Shown here: positions 33,038-42,635 of the stretch, in pieces
Layout of the letters: every line of letters begins with the position of its first letter
Position numbering within the stretch: position 1 is the first letter of the stretch
Origin: Clavibacter sepedonicus
GTDB taxonomy: Bacteria > Actinomycetota > Actinomycetes > Actinomycetales > Microbacteriaceae
Direction of reading: 5' to 3'
Assembly: GCF_000069225.1 (NCBI RefSeq)
Contig: NC_010407.1
Location: 992,001 to 1,056,000 of the forward strand
DNA length: 64,000 nucleotides
Position numbers and translations under genes: made by a program
Notes under the pieces: model-generated
Databases searched by the model: none
Told to the model about the DNA's origin: nothing
What the model saw: the letters and a program-made list of their open reading frames with translations, nothing else

Positions 33038-33799
33038 TCACGCGGTGCCCGCCGCCACGCCGACGCCGGTGCCGACCTCGGCCCGCACGAACGCGTCGAC
33101 CGCGTCCGCGTACCGCTCGGGGTGCGTGAAGCGGAGCATGTGGCCGGTGCCGGGGATCACCAGCTCGCGGGCGTGCGGCAGCCCGTCGCGGAGGGCAGCG
33201 GCTGCCGCGGGGCCGACGAGCCGGTCGTCCTCCGGCGTGAGGAGCAGCGTCGGCACGTCGATGCGATGCAGGCGCGCACGCACGTCGAAGCCGACGACCG
33301 CGCCGACGCGGGCGGAGTACGCGGCCGCCGGCGTGTTCACGAGGAACAGCTCGCGGTAGTCGCGACGCGTCAGCGGGTGAGGGGCCGCCGCGTCCAGCGG
33401 GGAGGCGAGCTGCGCCGTATGGAAGCGGAGCACGCCCTGCTCGTAGACGACGCGCGGCACGTGCCGGGCGATCGCCGCGGCGCGCGTCTTCCAGGCGGGG
33501 GTCGGATCCGCCGCGAAGCCGCCGAACAGCACGGGCCCGGCGAGTCCCGGTGGCTGGCGGAGCGCGAGCGCGAGGCTCACGACCGCGCCGAAGGAGTCGC
33601 CCACGAGCACGTAGCGCGGGAGGTCGGCGACCGCGTCCTCGAGCGCGTCGGCCGCCTCGTCGACGGTCGCGGCGTCGTCCGGCAGTCGGAAAGTGCGCGT
33701 GGGGTGCGCGGCGAGCGCGGTGAGGGGAGCGAACTCCCACGGTGCGCCGGAGAAGCAGGGGACGCCGACGAGGACGGGCGGGAGCAGAACCGATGACAT
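33038..33799 (-). CDS. Alpha/beta-hydrolase
   Basis: A 253-residue cytoplasmic hydrolase without a signal peptide. The nucleophile is in LVGDSFGAVV, the acid in LTPEDDRLVG and the His in IPGTGHMLRF. The early VGVPCFSGAPWEF region supplies the oxyanion hole. This is a typical MenH/EstV-like esterase or C-C hydrolase. The substrate is unknown and there is no operon partner. The 3' end is close to the IS481 insertion, but the gene is intact. Confidence 0.82.
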   Translation of the reverse strand: MSSVLLPPVLVGVPCFSGAPWEFAPLTALAAHPTRTFRLPDDAATVDEAADALEDAVADLPRYVLVGDSFGAVVSLALALRQPPGLAGPVLFGGFAADPTPAWKTRAAAIARHVPRVVYEQGVLRFHTAQLASPLDAAAPHPLTRRDYRELFLVNTPAAAYSARVGAVVGFDVRARLHRIDVPTLLLTPEDDRLVGPAAAAALRDGLPHARELVIPGTGHMLRFTHPERYADAVDAFVRAEVGTGVGVAAGTA

Positions 33800-33857
33800 G
33801 TCATCAATCTATGCGCGTGCGTTCCAAGGCATCAGCCCCCGAACGGGCCACCGAGCG

Positions 33858-34298
33858 TCAGCCGCCGATGGCCCGCCGCACCAGCGCCGCCACCCGCTCC
33901 TCGTTCGCCGGATCCACCGCGGTCAGCGCGTACGAGGTCGGCCACATGGTGCCCTCGTCGAGCTGCGCCGGATCCTGGAAGCCGAGGGTCGAGTACCGGG
34001 TGCCGAACTTCGAGCCCGGCTGGAAGAACACGACGGGCTTGCCGTCCGCGTCGGCGTACGCCGGGAAGCCGTACCAGGTCTTGGGGCTCAGGCCGGGGGC
34101 GTGCTCGAGCACGATGCCGTGCAGCCACTCGGCGATCGCCCGCTCCTCGGGCGCCATCGCGGCGAACGCGTCGAGCACGCCCTGCAGCGCGGCGGCCTGC
34201 TTGTCGGCGGCCTTCTGGAGCTTCGCCTCCTCGCGCAGCTCGCGGGCGCGCTGCTTCATCGCGTCGCGCTCGTCCTTGGAGAAACCGCTGTCGGTCAT
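33858..34298 (-). CDS. DUF1801/YdhG-like small protein
   Basis: A 146-residue protein. A charged helix (KDERDAMKQRARELREEAKLQKAADKQAA) leads into the fold with VLEHAPGLSPKTWYGFPAYADADGKPVVFFQPG, which resembles the W-Y/W-x-P pattern of DUF1801 proteins. Some members act as iron-binding or folding helpers; most have no assigned role. AAGGAG is placed well before the ATG at 34298. Confidence 0.7.
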   Translation of the reverse strand: MTDSGFSKDERDAMKQRARELREEAKLQKAADKQAAALQGVLDAFAAMAPEERAIAEWLHGIVLEHAPGLSPKTWYGFPAYADADGKPVVFFQPGSKFGTRYSTLGFQDPAQLDEGTMWPTSYALTAVDPANEERVAALVRRAIGG

Positions 34299-34403
34299 GT
34301 CCGCTCCTTCGCGTGGTGGTGTGCCTGGAGCGTGACATGCGGCGGGGGAGCCGGCAAGCGCCGTGCGGATCCTGCACCCGGGCCGCCGGCGTAGCGTCGG
34401 ACC

Positions 34404-34673
34404 ATGAGCACCCACGAGCAGGACCAGCCCGTCATGGACGGCGCCACCGAGGCCACCGCGGACGAGAAGCGCGCCGGGCTCGCCGAGCAGGTCGCCTACG
34501 ACCACCGCGACAGCGGATCCGATGCCATGGCCGCCGAGCTCGACCGTCGCACCGCCGATGCGGGTCTCGGCGACGGACCCGCCGATCCGGCCGCCACGCA
34601 GGCGACCTCCACGGGCAGCGACGGCATAGACGGCGAGGCGGACGCCGAGGTCGACGGACCGCACCCCGCCTGA
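34404..34673 (+). CDS. Small acidic disordered hypothetical protein
   Basis: An 89-residue protein rich in Asp, Glu, Ala and Gly, with no hydrophobic core. The motif LAEQVAYDHRDSGSDAMAAELDRRTADAG is probably helical. Unknown function. It is followed by a strong hairpin. Divergent from the DUF1801-like gene. Confidence 0.5.
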   Translation: MSTHEQDQPVMDGATEATADEKRAGLAEQVAYDHRDSGSDAMAAELDRRTADAGLGDGPADPAATQATSTGSDGIDGEADAEVDGPHPA

Positions 34674-34710
34674 TCCTCCGTCCCGGTCGGCGCGTCCGCA
34701 CCGACACGCC

Positions 34711-34749
34711 CGCGAGGATCCGCCCGGAATGCCCGGGCGGCTCCTCGCG
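34711..34749 (+). terminator. Hairpin between the acidic protein and the reductase gene
   Basis: CGCGAGGATCCGCCCGG pairs with CCGGGCGGCTCCTCGCG over 17 bp with one mismatch and a 5-nt loop. It ends only 13 bp before the next ATG, so it may also fold over that gene's leader. Confidence 0.7.
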
Positions 34750-34762
34750 GTTGGGGCAGGGG

Positions 34763-35893
34763 ATGACCGAGAACCGAGCGACCCGCGTCCGCACGCCCGC
34801 CCCCGCCGCATCCCCCCGCTCCGACGGGACCGGCCGCACGGCCCTCGTCGTCGGCGCGACCGGCATCAGCGGATCCGCGCTGGTCGACCAGCTCACCGCC
34901 GAGGGCTGGGACGTCCTCGCCCTCAGCCGCCGTGCCGGCGCCGACCGCCCGGGCGTGCGCTGGATCAGCGCCGACCTCCGCTCCGCCGACGACCTGCGCC
35001 GCGCGCTCGCCGGCGAGCAGCCGAGCCACGTGTTCTTCACGGCGTGGTCGCGCCAGGCCACCGAGCAGGAGAACATCGACGTCAACGGCGGCATGGTGCG
35101 CGACCTCCTGGCCGCCCTCGACGGCGCGCCCGTCGAGCACGCCGCGCTCGTCACCGGCCTCAAGCACTACCTCGGCCCGTTCGAGGCCTATGGCCAGGGG
35201 AAGATGCCCGACACCCCCTTCCACGAGGAGGAGGAGCGCCTCGACGCCCCGAACTTCTACTACGCGCAGGAGGACGAGCTCTTCGCCGCCGCCGCGCGCC
35301 AGGGCTTCGCGTGGTCGGTGCACCGCTCGCACACGGTCATCGGGCACGCGGTCGGCAACCAGATGAACATGGGCCTGACGCTCGCGGTCTACGGATCCAT
35401 CTGCCGCGACCTCGGCCTGCCGTTCGTCTTCCCGGGCAGCCGGACGCAGCGGGACGGGCTCACCGACGTCACCGATGCGACCGTGCTCGCGGACCAGATG
35501 GTCTGGGCGTCCACCGCCGAAGCCGGCCGCGACGAGGCGTTCAACGTCGTCAACGGCGACGTCTTCCGCTGGCGCTGGATGTGGCCGCGCCTCGCCGCCT
35601 TCTTCGGCGTCGAGGCCGTCGGCTTCCAGGACGCGCCGCGCCCGCTGGAGCAGCAGATGGCCGGCTACGAGGACGAGTGGGCGCGCATCGCGCGCGAGGC
35701 CGGGCTCGCGGAGTCCGACCTCGGCCGCATCGCGTCCTGGTGGCACACCGACGCCGACCTCGGCCGCGACATCGAGGTCGTCACCGACATCAGCAAGAGC
35801 CGGCTCGCCGGGTTCCTGACGCACCACCGCACGCTCGACAGCTTCCTCGGGCTGTTCGACCGCTACCGCGCGGAGGGGCTCATCCCGCGCTGA
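34763..35893 (+). CDS. PRISE-like (progesterone 5-beta-reductase/iridoid-synthase-like) SDR
   Basis: A 376-residue extended SDR. The Gly motif is VVGATGISGSAL, and ALSRRAG after beta-2 suggests NADPH. The catalytic Tyr is in FYYAQEDELF rather than the usual YxxxK, and WSVHRSHTVIGHAVGNQMNMGLTLAVYG follows. These features mark the PRISE group, which reduces activated C=C bonds of enones. Plant members make iridoids and steroids; bacterial roles are mostly unknown. A disordered ~25-residue N-terminus precedes the fold. The 3' end overlaps the convergent DUF418 gene by 14 bp. Confidence 0.8.
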   Translation: MTENRATRVRTPAPAASPRSDGTGRTALVVGATGISGSALVDQLTAEGWDVLALSRRAGADRPGVRWISADLRSADDLRRALAGEQPSHVFFTAWSRQATEQENIDVNGGMVRDLLAALDGAPVEHAALVTGLKHYLGPFEAYGQGKMPDTPFHEEEERLDAPNFYYAQEDELFAAAARQGFAWSVHRSHTVIGHAVGNQMNMGLTLAVYGSICRDLGLPFVFPGSRTQRDGLTDVTDATVLADQMVWASTAEAGRDEAFNVVNGDVFRWRWMWPRLAAFFGVEAVGFQDAPRPLEQQMAGYEDEWARIAREAGLAESDLGRIASWWHTDADLGRDIEVVTDISKSRLAGFLTHHRTLDSFLGLFDRYRAEGLIPR

Positions 35894-37115
35894 CGGGCTG
35901 TGCGGGCGCGGGTCCCGCCGATGGCCGTCCGTACGCCAGGCGGCGGATCGCCCACTCGGCGGGACCGGCCCGTCCCGCGCGCTCGAGCGCCACGGACACC
36001 GCGACCGTGACGAGCCAGACCCCGATCGCGATCAGCGCGATGCGGGCGGTCCCCGCGCCGACGCCGAGGCCGAGCGACCACGGCTCCAGCAGGATCGCGA
36101 AGAGCACCGACTGGAGCAGGTAGCAGGTCATCGAGCGGCGGCCCACGGCGACCAGCGCGCCGAGCCCCGGCCCGGGCGCGGGATGCCCGCGGCGGGCCCG
36201 CGCCGCGACCGCCCAGCCCACGAGGCCGAGCAGCCCGAGCGCGCCGCCCACGCCCGTCGCGCCGTGCAGCACGCCGAGCAGGTAGAGCGCCACGGGATCC
36301 GCGGCGATCGCGCCGACCGCCGCGAGCACGAGCGGGAGCGCGCCGAGCACGCTGACCGGCATCCCGACGAGCGCGAGCGTGCGCAGCAGCGGGAGGTGCG
36401 CGGCCGGATCCTCGAGCACGCGGCGGCGGCCGAGCAGCACGCCGACGGCGGCGAGCGGCACGAGCGACCCCACGAGGACGGGGGTCGCGACGACCAGGCC
36501 CGCGAGCGTGATCGCCCGGCCCGCGAGGTCGCCGAGGAACGTGCCGTCGCCGCCGAGGAGCGAGCCGGATCCGTCGTCGCCCGTGAGGCCGTCCGCCCCG
36601 GCGACGACGAGGAACACGATCGCGGGCGCCCACACGAGCACGCGGAAGACGCGGTCGCTCGCCCGGTACAGGGCCGCGAGGGCGAGCCCGAGGATCCCGT
36701 AGCTCAGCAGGATGTCGCCGTCGAACAGCAGCACCACGTGCAGCGCCCCGAAGACCATGAGCCACGCGCTCCGGCGGAGGAGCAGCCGTCGGGCGCGCGG
36801 GCCGTCGACGCCCGCGGCGGCCTGGCGGCGCAGGATCACCGCGAAGCCGTACGCGAACAGCATCGTGAACAGCGGGAACGCGCGGTTGTCGACGAGCGTG
36901 CCGACGAGCACGTCGGCGACGTGGTCGAGCGCGGTGCCGTCCGTCGGGCGGCCGAGCGGGCCGGTCGGGCGGCCGACGATGAAGGAGACGGAGTTCGCGA
37001 GCGCGATGCCGAGCAGCGCGATCCCGCGGAGGAGGTCGGGGGCGAGGCTCCGCTCCGCGGCGGACGTCGGGCCGGCGGAGGCGACGGGCGCGGGGGAGTC
37101 GGGGCTCGAGGTCAC
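35880..37115 (-). CDS. DUF418-family membrane protein
   Basis: A 411-residue polytopic protein. The start has LLRGIALLGIALANSVSF, typical of DUF418/YeiB proteins, and RSMTCYLLQSVLFAILL near the end is the second signature of the family. About ten hydrophobic helices. Role unknown; the fold is related to acyltransferase-3-type membrane proteins. GTG 37115 was chosen because an ATG far upstream would add an arginine-rich non-conserved extension. Confidence 0.8.
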   Translation of the reverse strand: MTSSPDSPAPVASAGPTSAAERSLAPDLLRGIALLGIALANSVSFIVGRPTGPLGRPTDGTALDHVADVLVGTLVDNRAFPLFTMLFAYGFAVILRRQAAAGVDGPRARRLLLRRSAWLMVFGALHVVLLFDGDILLSYGILGLALAALYRASDRVFRVLVWAPAIVFLVVAGADGLTGDDGSGSLLGGDGTFLGDLAGRAITLAGLVVATPVLVGSLVPLAAVGVLLGRRRVLEDPAAHLPLLRTLALVGMPVSVLGALPLVLAAVGAIAADPVALYLLGVLHGATGVGGALGLLGLVGWAVAARARRGHPAPGPGLGALVAVGRRSMTCYLLQSVLFAILLEPWSLGLGVGAGTARIALIAIGVWLVTVAVSVALERAGRAGPAEWAIRRLAYGRPSAGPAPAQPVSAG

Positions 37116-37263
37116 CCGTCCAGCCTGCCCGGTGCGTGCCGGGCCCGCCACCGCCCCGACGAGCCGCCGGCGCACGGGCACCGGACCATCCACCGATCGG
37201 CCGATGCCGCGGATCGACCGCTCGGCCGTTCCGCTGCCGCCCGTCGAGAGCCACGCTGGACCC

Positions 37264-38199
37264 ATGACCACAGCAGCCGTCGAGGAGCACGTGACCGTGC
37301 GCGACCTCGAGAAGACCTACGGCACGACCACCGCCCTCCGGGGCGTCAGCTTCGACATCCACCGCGGCGAGACGTTCGCCCTCCTCGGGCCCAACGGCGC
37401 GGGCAAGTCGACGACCATCGAGATCCTCGAGGGGTACCGGCTCCGCACCGGCGGATCCGCGACCGTGCTGGGCGTGGATCCCGCGACGGGCGGCCGCGCC
37501 TGGCGCGCCCGCATCGGCATGGTGCTCCAGTCGAGCTCCGAGAGCGGCGCCATGACCGTGCGCGAGCAGGTCGCGCACTTCGCGCGGATGTACCCGCGGC
37601 CCCGCGACGTCGACGCGACTATCGAGGCCGTGGGCCTCACCGAGAAGGCCGGCACCCTGCTGCGCGCGCTCTCGGGCGGGCAGCGTCGACGGGTGGACGT
37701 GGCCCTCGGGATCATCGGCCGCCCCGAGCTGCTCTTCCTCGACGAGCCGACCACGGGCTTCGACCCCGAGGCCCGGCACCGGTTCTGGGACCTCATCCGC
37801 GGGCTCAAGGCGGAGGGCACCACCATCCTCCTCACCACGCACTACCTCGACGAGGCCGCGCAGCTGGGCGACCGGGCAGCGGTGATCGCGGGCGGGCGCC
37901 TGGTCGCGATCGGCCGGCTCGACGAGATCGGGGGAGAGGAGGCGCGGATCCCGCGGGTGCTCTGGCACGACGACGACGGGATCCACGACGAACGCACCCG
38001 GACGCCCGGCGCGTTCGTCGCGGCGCTGTCGGAGGCCACCCCCGGCGGCGAGCCGCGCGACCTGCGGATCGTGCAGCCGAGCCTCGAGGACGTGTACCTC
38101 GGGCTGCTCGCCGAGGCGGGCGCCGCGCCGGCCGCTGGAGGCCCCGACGCTCCCACGGCCGCGATGCCCACCGCCTCCGCCGAGGAGGTGGCGGCATGA
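37264..38199 (+). CDS. ABC-type exporter ATP-binding protein (DrrA/NatA type)
   Basis: A 311-residue ATPase. Walker A is GPNGAGKST, the Q-loop lies in MVLQSSS, the signature is LSGGQRRRV, Walker B is ELLFLDEP, followed by the D-loop and the H-switch in TTHYLDE. The C-terminal ~90 residues are an extra domain common in DrrA-type exporters. Its stop overlaps the permease start (ATGA). Exports drug-like or lipid substrates; regulated perhaps by the two-component system downstream. Confidence 0.92.
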   Translation: MTTAAVEEHVTVRDLEKTYGTTTALRGVSFDIHRGETFALLGPNGAGKSTTIEILEGYRLRTGGSATVLGVDPATGGRAWRARIGMVLQSSSESGAMTVREQVAHFARMYPRPRDVDATIEAVGLTEKAGTLLRALSGGQRRRVDVALGIIGRPELLFLDEPTTGFDPEARHRFWDLIRGLKAEGTTILLTTHYLDEAAQLGDRAAVIAGGRLVAIGRLDEIGGEEARIPRVLWHDDDGIHDERTRTPGAFVAALSEATPGGEPRDLRIVQPSLEDVYLGLLAEAGAAPAAGGPDAPTAAMPTASAEEVAA

Positions 38200-39059
38200 C
38201 CGCCGTCCGCCCCGCGCGCCCCGCCGCGGTCCCCGCACCGGTCCTGCCCGGCGTCCTCCCGCTCGGCATCCACCGCGTCCGCTACGAGGTGCGCCGCTAC
38301 TTCCGCCAGACCGACACGATCATCTTCACGTTCCTCTTCCCGGTCATCATGCTGTCGATCTTCTCGGTCGCCTTCGGCTCGTCCGGCAACCTCGGCACCG
38401 CGCCCGACGGATCCGGCGGCGTCAGCGCCGCTGCCTACTACCTGCCGGGCATGATCGCGGCGGGCATCCTCCTCTCGGGCGTGCAGAACCTCGCCGTCGA
38501 CATCGCCATGGAACGCAGCGACGGCACGCTCACGCGGCTCGCCGGATCCCCGCTGCCCGTGCTCTCCTACTTCATCGGCAAGGGCGGCCAGGTGATCGTC
38601 ACCTCGCTGCTCCAGATGCTCGTGCTGCTGCTGGTCGCCCGGTTCGCGTTCGGGGTGGAGCTGCCGACCGACGCCGGACGCTGGGCCACGTTCGCGTGGG
38701 TGTACGCGCTCGGGATCACGTCGTCGGCCGTGCTCGGCATCGCGCTCAGCCGCATCCCGCGCTCCGGCGCCTCGGCCACGGCGGTCATCACGCCGATCGT
38801 GCTCGTGCTGCAGTTCATCAGCGGGGTCTACCTGACCTTCACGATGCTGCCGACCTGGCTGCAGGACGTCGCCAGCTTCCTGCCGCTGAAGTGGATGGCC
38901 CAGGGCATGCGCGCCGTCTTCCTGCCTGACGCGCTCGCTGCCGTCGAGCGCGGCGGCACCTGGGACCTCGCAGGCGTCGCCGTCGTCCTCGCGATCTGGC
39001 TCGTCGGCGGCACCATCGCGGCGCTCGCCACCTTCCGCTGGATCCGCCGGGATTCCTGA
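38196..39059 (+). CDS. ABC-2 type exporter permease
   Basis: A 287-residue permease with six hydrophobic segments. RRYFRQTDTIIFTFLFPVIML is the usual start of ABC-2 permeases, and FISGVYLTFTMLPTWLQDVASFLPLKW is the conserved C-terminal segment. It works with the ATPase with which it overlaps. Together they form a small exporter of unknown substrate. Confidence 0.9.
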   Translation: MTAVRPARPAAVPAPVLPGVLPLGIHRVRYEVRRYFRQTDTIIFTFLFPVIMLSIFSVAFGSSGNLGTAPDGSGGVSAAAYYLPGMIAAGILLSGVQNLAVDIAMERSDGTLTRLAGSPLPVLSYFIGKGGQVIVTSLLQMLVLLLVARFAFGVELPTDAGRWATFAWVYALGITSSAVLGIALSRIPRSGASATAVITPIVLVLQFISGVYLTFTMLPTWLQDVASFLPLKWMAQGMRAVFLPDALAAVERGGTWDLAGVAVVLAIWLVGGTIAALATFRWIRRDS

Positions 39060-39098
39060 GCCGTGCGCGACGACCGGGCGGGATGGCAGGCTCAGGGG

Positions 39099-40391
39099 AT
39101 GATCCCGGTCCGCACCGTCCACCTCGCCTACGGGGTGACCATGGCGGTGCTGGTCGTGCTTGCCATCGGCACGGGCAGGGACGCCGGATGGGGCGCGTGG
39201 GGCGCGATCGCGGCGATGACCGCCCTGTACCTCCTGGTGGGCCGCCGTGCGCTCGAGGCCTCCGCCGCGGCGTCCGCCACGGAGGCCCGGCTGCCCCCGG
39301 AGCCGTCGGCGGTCGTCTTCCTCGCGCTCGTCATCCCCGCCGCCACCTGGGGCGTCGCGAGCCTGTCGACGTTCGCCGTCGTGCAGTGCGTGCTCTGCCC
39401 GCTCGTGTGGCTGCTGCTGGACCGGGTGCGCGACGCCGTCATCGGGACCCTCGTGCTCACCGGATCCATCGCCGTGGGCTTCGTGGTCGGCTTCGGCGAC
39501 CTGCCGGGCGCGCTACCGACCATGGCCCTGTCGCAGGGGCTCAGCCTCGGCGGCACCATCGCGCTCGGGCTCTGGATCACGCGGATCGCCGACCTCAGCC
39601 GCGAGCGCCTGCAGCTCCTGGAGGGGCTGCGGGCGGCGCAGGCGCAGGTCGAGGAGCTCGGCCGTGAGGCGGGGACCGCCCGCGAGCGGGAGCGGCTGTC
39701 GGCGGACATCCACGACACCGTCGCGCAGGACCTCACCGGCCTCGTGATGCTCGCGCAGCGCGGCCGGCGCGAGCTCCGCGGCGGCGCGACGGAGGCGATG
39801 GACCAGACCCTCGCCCAGCTCGAAGCGGGCGCGCGCGACGCGCTCACGCAGACCCGCGCGATCGTCGCGGCCACCGCGCCCGTCGAGCTGACGGACGGCC
39901 TCGGCCAGGCGATCGCCCGGCTCGGCGCGCGCCTCGAGCGCGAGACGGGCATCCCGGTCGAGGTGCGCGTCGACGCGGGCGTCGGATCCGTCGACCGCGA
40001 CGCCGAGGTCGTCCTCCTCCGCTGCGCCCAGGAGGGCCTCGCGAACGTGCGCCGCCACGCGGGCGCGTCCGCTGTGGAGCTGGCCCTCGACCGCGACGGC
40101 GGCGACGTCGTGCTGGCGATCCGCGACGACGGCCGCGGGTTCGACCCGGCCCGTGCATCCGGCGGCTACGGCCTCGATGGCATGCGCCGCCGGCTCGACG
40201 CGGCCGGCGGGCGCCTCGACGTCGAGAGCGGCCCCGGCGGCACGCGGCTCACGGCGCGCATCCCCGCGCACGCGGCGTCCGCGGCGTCCGTCGCCCCCTC
40301 GGCAGCTGGCGCTTCCCCTGTCGACCCGCCGCTCGCCGACCCGACGCCCGCGCCGACCCGCGCCGCTGCCTCCGCACGGGCCCGCGCATGA
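39099..40391 (+). CDS. NarL-family sensor histidine kinase
   Basis: A ~430-residue kinase. Five or six hydrophobic helices occupy residues 5-165. The HisKA_3 His is in RLSADIHDTVAQDLTGL, the N-box region is CAQEGLANVRRHA and the G-boxes are IRDDGRGFDP and GLDGMRRRL. I chose ATG 39099 with AGGGG before it; a GTG at 39063, four bases after the permease stop, is also possible. Its end overlaps the response regulator. Directly behind an ABC exporter, it probably controls it. Confidence 0.88.
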   Translation: MIPVRTVHLAYGVTMAVLVVLAIGTGRDAGWGAWGAIAAMTALYLLVGRRALEASAAASATEARLPPEPSAVVFLALVIPAATWGVASLSTFAVVQCVLCPLVWLLLDRVRDAVIGTLVLTGSIAVGFVVGFGDLPGALPTMALSQGLSLGGTIALGLWITRIADLSRERLQLLEGLRAAQAQVEELGREAGTARERERLSADIHDTVAQDLTGLVMLAQRGRRELRGGATEAMDQTLAQLEAGARDALTQTRAIVAATAPVELTDGLGQAIARLGARLERETGIPVEVRVDAGVGSVDRDAEVVLLRCAQEGLANVRRHAGASAVELALDRDGGDVVLAIRDDGRGFDPARASGGYGLDGMRRRLDAAGGRLDVESGPGGTRLTARIPAHAASAASVAPSAAGASPVDPPLADPTPAPTRAAASARARA

Positions 40392-41062
40392 CGCCCCCGC
40401 GCATCCGCGTCGCCGTCGTCGACGACCACCCCGTCGTCCGCGCCGGACTCGCCGCGCTGCTCGCCTCCGCCGACGACATCGACGTCGTCGGGCAGGCGGC
40501 CGACGGCGAGGCGGCGGTCGACCTGGCCCTCGGGGAGCGCCCCGACGTCGTCCTCATGGACCTCCGCATGCCCGGTCTCGACGGCGTCGGCGCCACGGCG
40601 CGGATCCGCGAGGAGGCGCCGGGCGTGCGCGTCCTGGTGCTCACCACCTACGAGACCGACGCGAGCATCCTGACCGCGATCGAGGCGGGCGCGAGCGGCT
40701 ACCTGCTGAAGGCGGCGCCCGAGGAGGAGATCCTCGCGGGTGTCCGCGCCGTGGCCCGCGGCGAGGTCGCCCTCGCGCCGGGGATCGCCGCGGCGCTGGT
40801 CCGCCAGGTCGCCCGCCCGGCCGCCGAGCCCGCCGGCCCGACGCCGACCCTCAGCCCGCGCGAGACCCAGGTGCTCGCGCTCGTGGCCGGCGGACGGACC
40901 AACGCTCGCATCGCCCTCGAGCTGCACGTGACGCCCGCGACGGTGAAGACCCACCTGCTGCACGTCTTCGAGAAGCTCGGCGTCGGCGACCGGACCCGCG
41001 CGGTCACGCTCGCAATGGAGCTCGGCCTGCTGCCGCCGGCCGCCGGGCCCGCGCGCGGCTGA
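40388..41062 (+). CDS. NarL/FixJ-type response regulator
   Basis: A 224-residue regulator. VAVVDDHPVVRAGL has the acidic pair, VVLMDLRMPG the phospho-acceptor Asp, and LLKAAPEEE the conserved Lys. The LuxR-type helix-turn-helix is LSPRETQVLALVAGGRTNARIA and VKTHLLHVFEKLG. ATGA overlap with the kinase. It probably controls the ABC exporter just upstream. Confidence 0.93.
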   Translation: MTPPRIRVAVVDDHPVVRAGLAALLASADDIDVVGQAADGEAAVDLALGERPDVVLMDLRMPGLDGVGATARIREEAPGVRVLVLTTYETDASILTAIEAGASGYLLKAAPEEEILAGVRAVARGEVALAPGIAAALVRQVARPAAEPAGPTPTLSPRETQVLALVAGGRTNARIALELHVTPATVKTHLLHVFEKLGVGDRTRAVTLAMELGLLPPAAGPARG

Positions 41063-41370
41063 GCCATCCGCCGTCGCCGTCCTCCCTGCGCGCCCCCGTC
41101 CGCGGGACACAGCGGTAACGCTTGGATAACGTCTCCCCGATGCCGTATCGGCGGCTGCGGAAATGGATAAGTTCTGACGGACGACAAACGCACGGGACGC
41201 CGCGATCCGGCCGCTCGGCCGGCGTCGCCCCGCACGGAACCCGCACCACCACCAGCACTCACCGCACCAGCACCCGACCCGAGGACGCGTCGGAGCACCA
41301 CGGCGCTCGCGACGACGCGACCGCCCGGCGCCCGCACGACCCGGACGGGCCACCGAGAGGACCCGCCGCC
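41063..41370 (+). promoter_or_regulatory. 308-bp control region of the sugar importer
   Basis: TTGGAT at 41122-41127 and TATCGG at 41146-41151, 18 bp apart, are a candidate promoter for the chvE operon, followed by a ~220-bp leader. I see no clear operator or riboswitch. No coding sequence is supported here. Confidence 0.4.
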
Positions 41371-42513
41371 ATGGCATCCGGACGTAACGCACGCAAGATC
41401 AGCTCCCTCCTCCTCCTCGCCGGCGGGGCCGTCGGCATGACCGCGTGCGCGCCGCAGGGCGCCACGAACACCGGTGCCGGCGACGGCGGCGACGCCGCCG
41501 CCGGCACCGAGTGCAACGTCGGCATCTCGATGCCCACGCGCAGCCTCGAGCGCTGGATCAACGACGGCGAGGGCCTCAAGACCAAGCTCGAGGGCGACGA
41601 CTGCACCGTCGACCTCCAGTACGCCGACAACAAGACCGACGCGCAGATCAGCCAGATCCAGAACCAGGTCGCGGGCGGCGCCAAGATCCTCGTGGTCGCG
41701 GCCGTCGACGGCAAGACGCTCGGCCCGGGGCTCGAGGACGCGAAGAGCCAGGGCGTCACGGTCATCGCCTACGACCGCCTCATCAACGGGACGGACGCGG
41801 TCGACTACTACGCGACCTTCGACAACTACAAGGTCGGCACGCTCCAGGGCGAGTTCATCAAGGACACGCTCGACCTCGACAACGCGGCCGGGCCCTTCAC
41901 GCTCGAGCCCTTCGCCGGCAGCCCCGACGACAACAACGCCGGCTTCTTCTTCGGCGGCGCGTGGGACGTGCTCCAGCCCTACGTCGCGAGCGGCAAGCTG
42001 ACCGTGCCCTCGGGCAAGTCGCCGGCCACGAGCGCCGACTGGCAGCAGATCGGCATCCTCAGCTGGGGATCCGACGACGCGCAGGCCGAGATGGACAACC
42101 GTCTGCAGTCGTTCTACACGGGCGGCCAGAAGGTCCAGGTCGTGCTCTCGCCCAACGACAGCCTCGCGCTCGGCATCGAGGCGTCGCTCTCCAGCGCCGG
42201 CTACGCGCCCGGCGCCGACTGGCCCGTCATCACCGGCCAGGACGCCGACAAGGCCAACGTGCAGGCGATCCTCGCGGACAAGCAGTCCATGACCGTCTGG
42301 AAGGACACCCGGGCGCTCGGCGACCAGGTCCAGAAGATGATCGGCGAGATCGTGAAGGGCGATGAGGTCACCGTCAACGACACCAAGTCGTACGACAACG
42401 GCAACAAGGTCGTCCCGTCGTTCCTGCTCGACCCGCAGGTGGTCGTGAAGGACGACGTGCAGAAGACGCTCATCGACTCCGGCTTCCTGAAGGCGTCCGA
42501 CGTCGGCCTCTAG
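41371..42513 (+). CDS. chvE: ChvE-type sugar-binding lipoprotein
   Basis: A 380-residue exported binding protein. The signal ends in GMTAC, a lipobox that makes Cys26 a lipid anchor. The mature part is a periplasmic-binding-protein type 1 fold with [19 protein letters not shown] and [22 protein letters not shown], both characteristic of ChvE (multiple monosaccharide-binding). Likely ligands are arabinose, galactose or xylose. It delivers sugar to GguA/GguB downstream. No LacI-family regulator is adjacent. Confidence 0.9.
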   Translation: MASGRNARKISSLLLLAGGAVGMTACAPQGATNTGAGDGGDAAAGTECNVGISMPTRSLERWINDGEGLKTKLEGDDCTVDLQYADNKTDAQISQIQNQVAGGAKILVVAAVDGKTLGPGLEDAKSQGVTVIAYDRLINGTDAVDYYATFDNYKVGTLQGEFIKDTLDLDNAAGPFTLEPFAGSPDDNNAGFFFGGAWDVLQPYVASGKLTVPSGKSPATSADWQQIGILSWGSDDAQAEMDNRLQSFYTGGQKVQVVLSPNDSLALGIEASLSSAGYAPGADWPVITGQDADKANVQAILADKQSMTVWKDTRALGDQVQKMIGEIVKGDEVTVNDTKSYDNGNKVVPSFLLDPQVVVKDDVQKTLIDSGFLKASDVGL

Positions 42514-42635
42514 CCGACATCGCGGCCGACGGGCGCCCGGCACCACGCCGGGCGCCCGTCGGCCGCGCATCCGTCTCCTCCCGGCGCGCGCCTCCCGGCC
42601 CGCGCCACCGACCCGAACGGGAACCAGGAGCAGCA

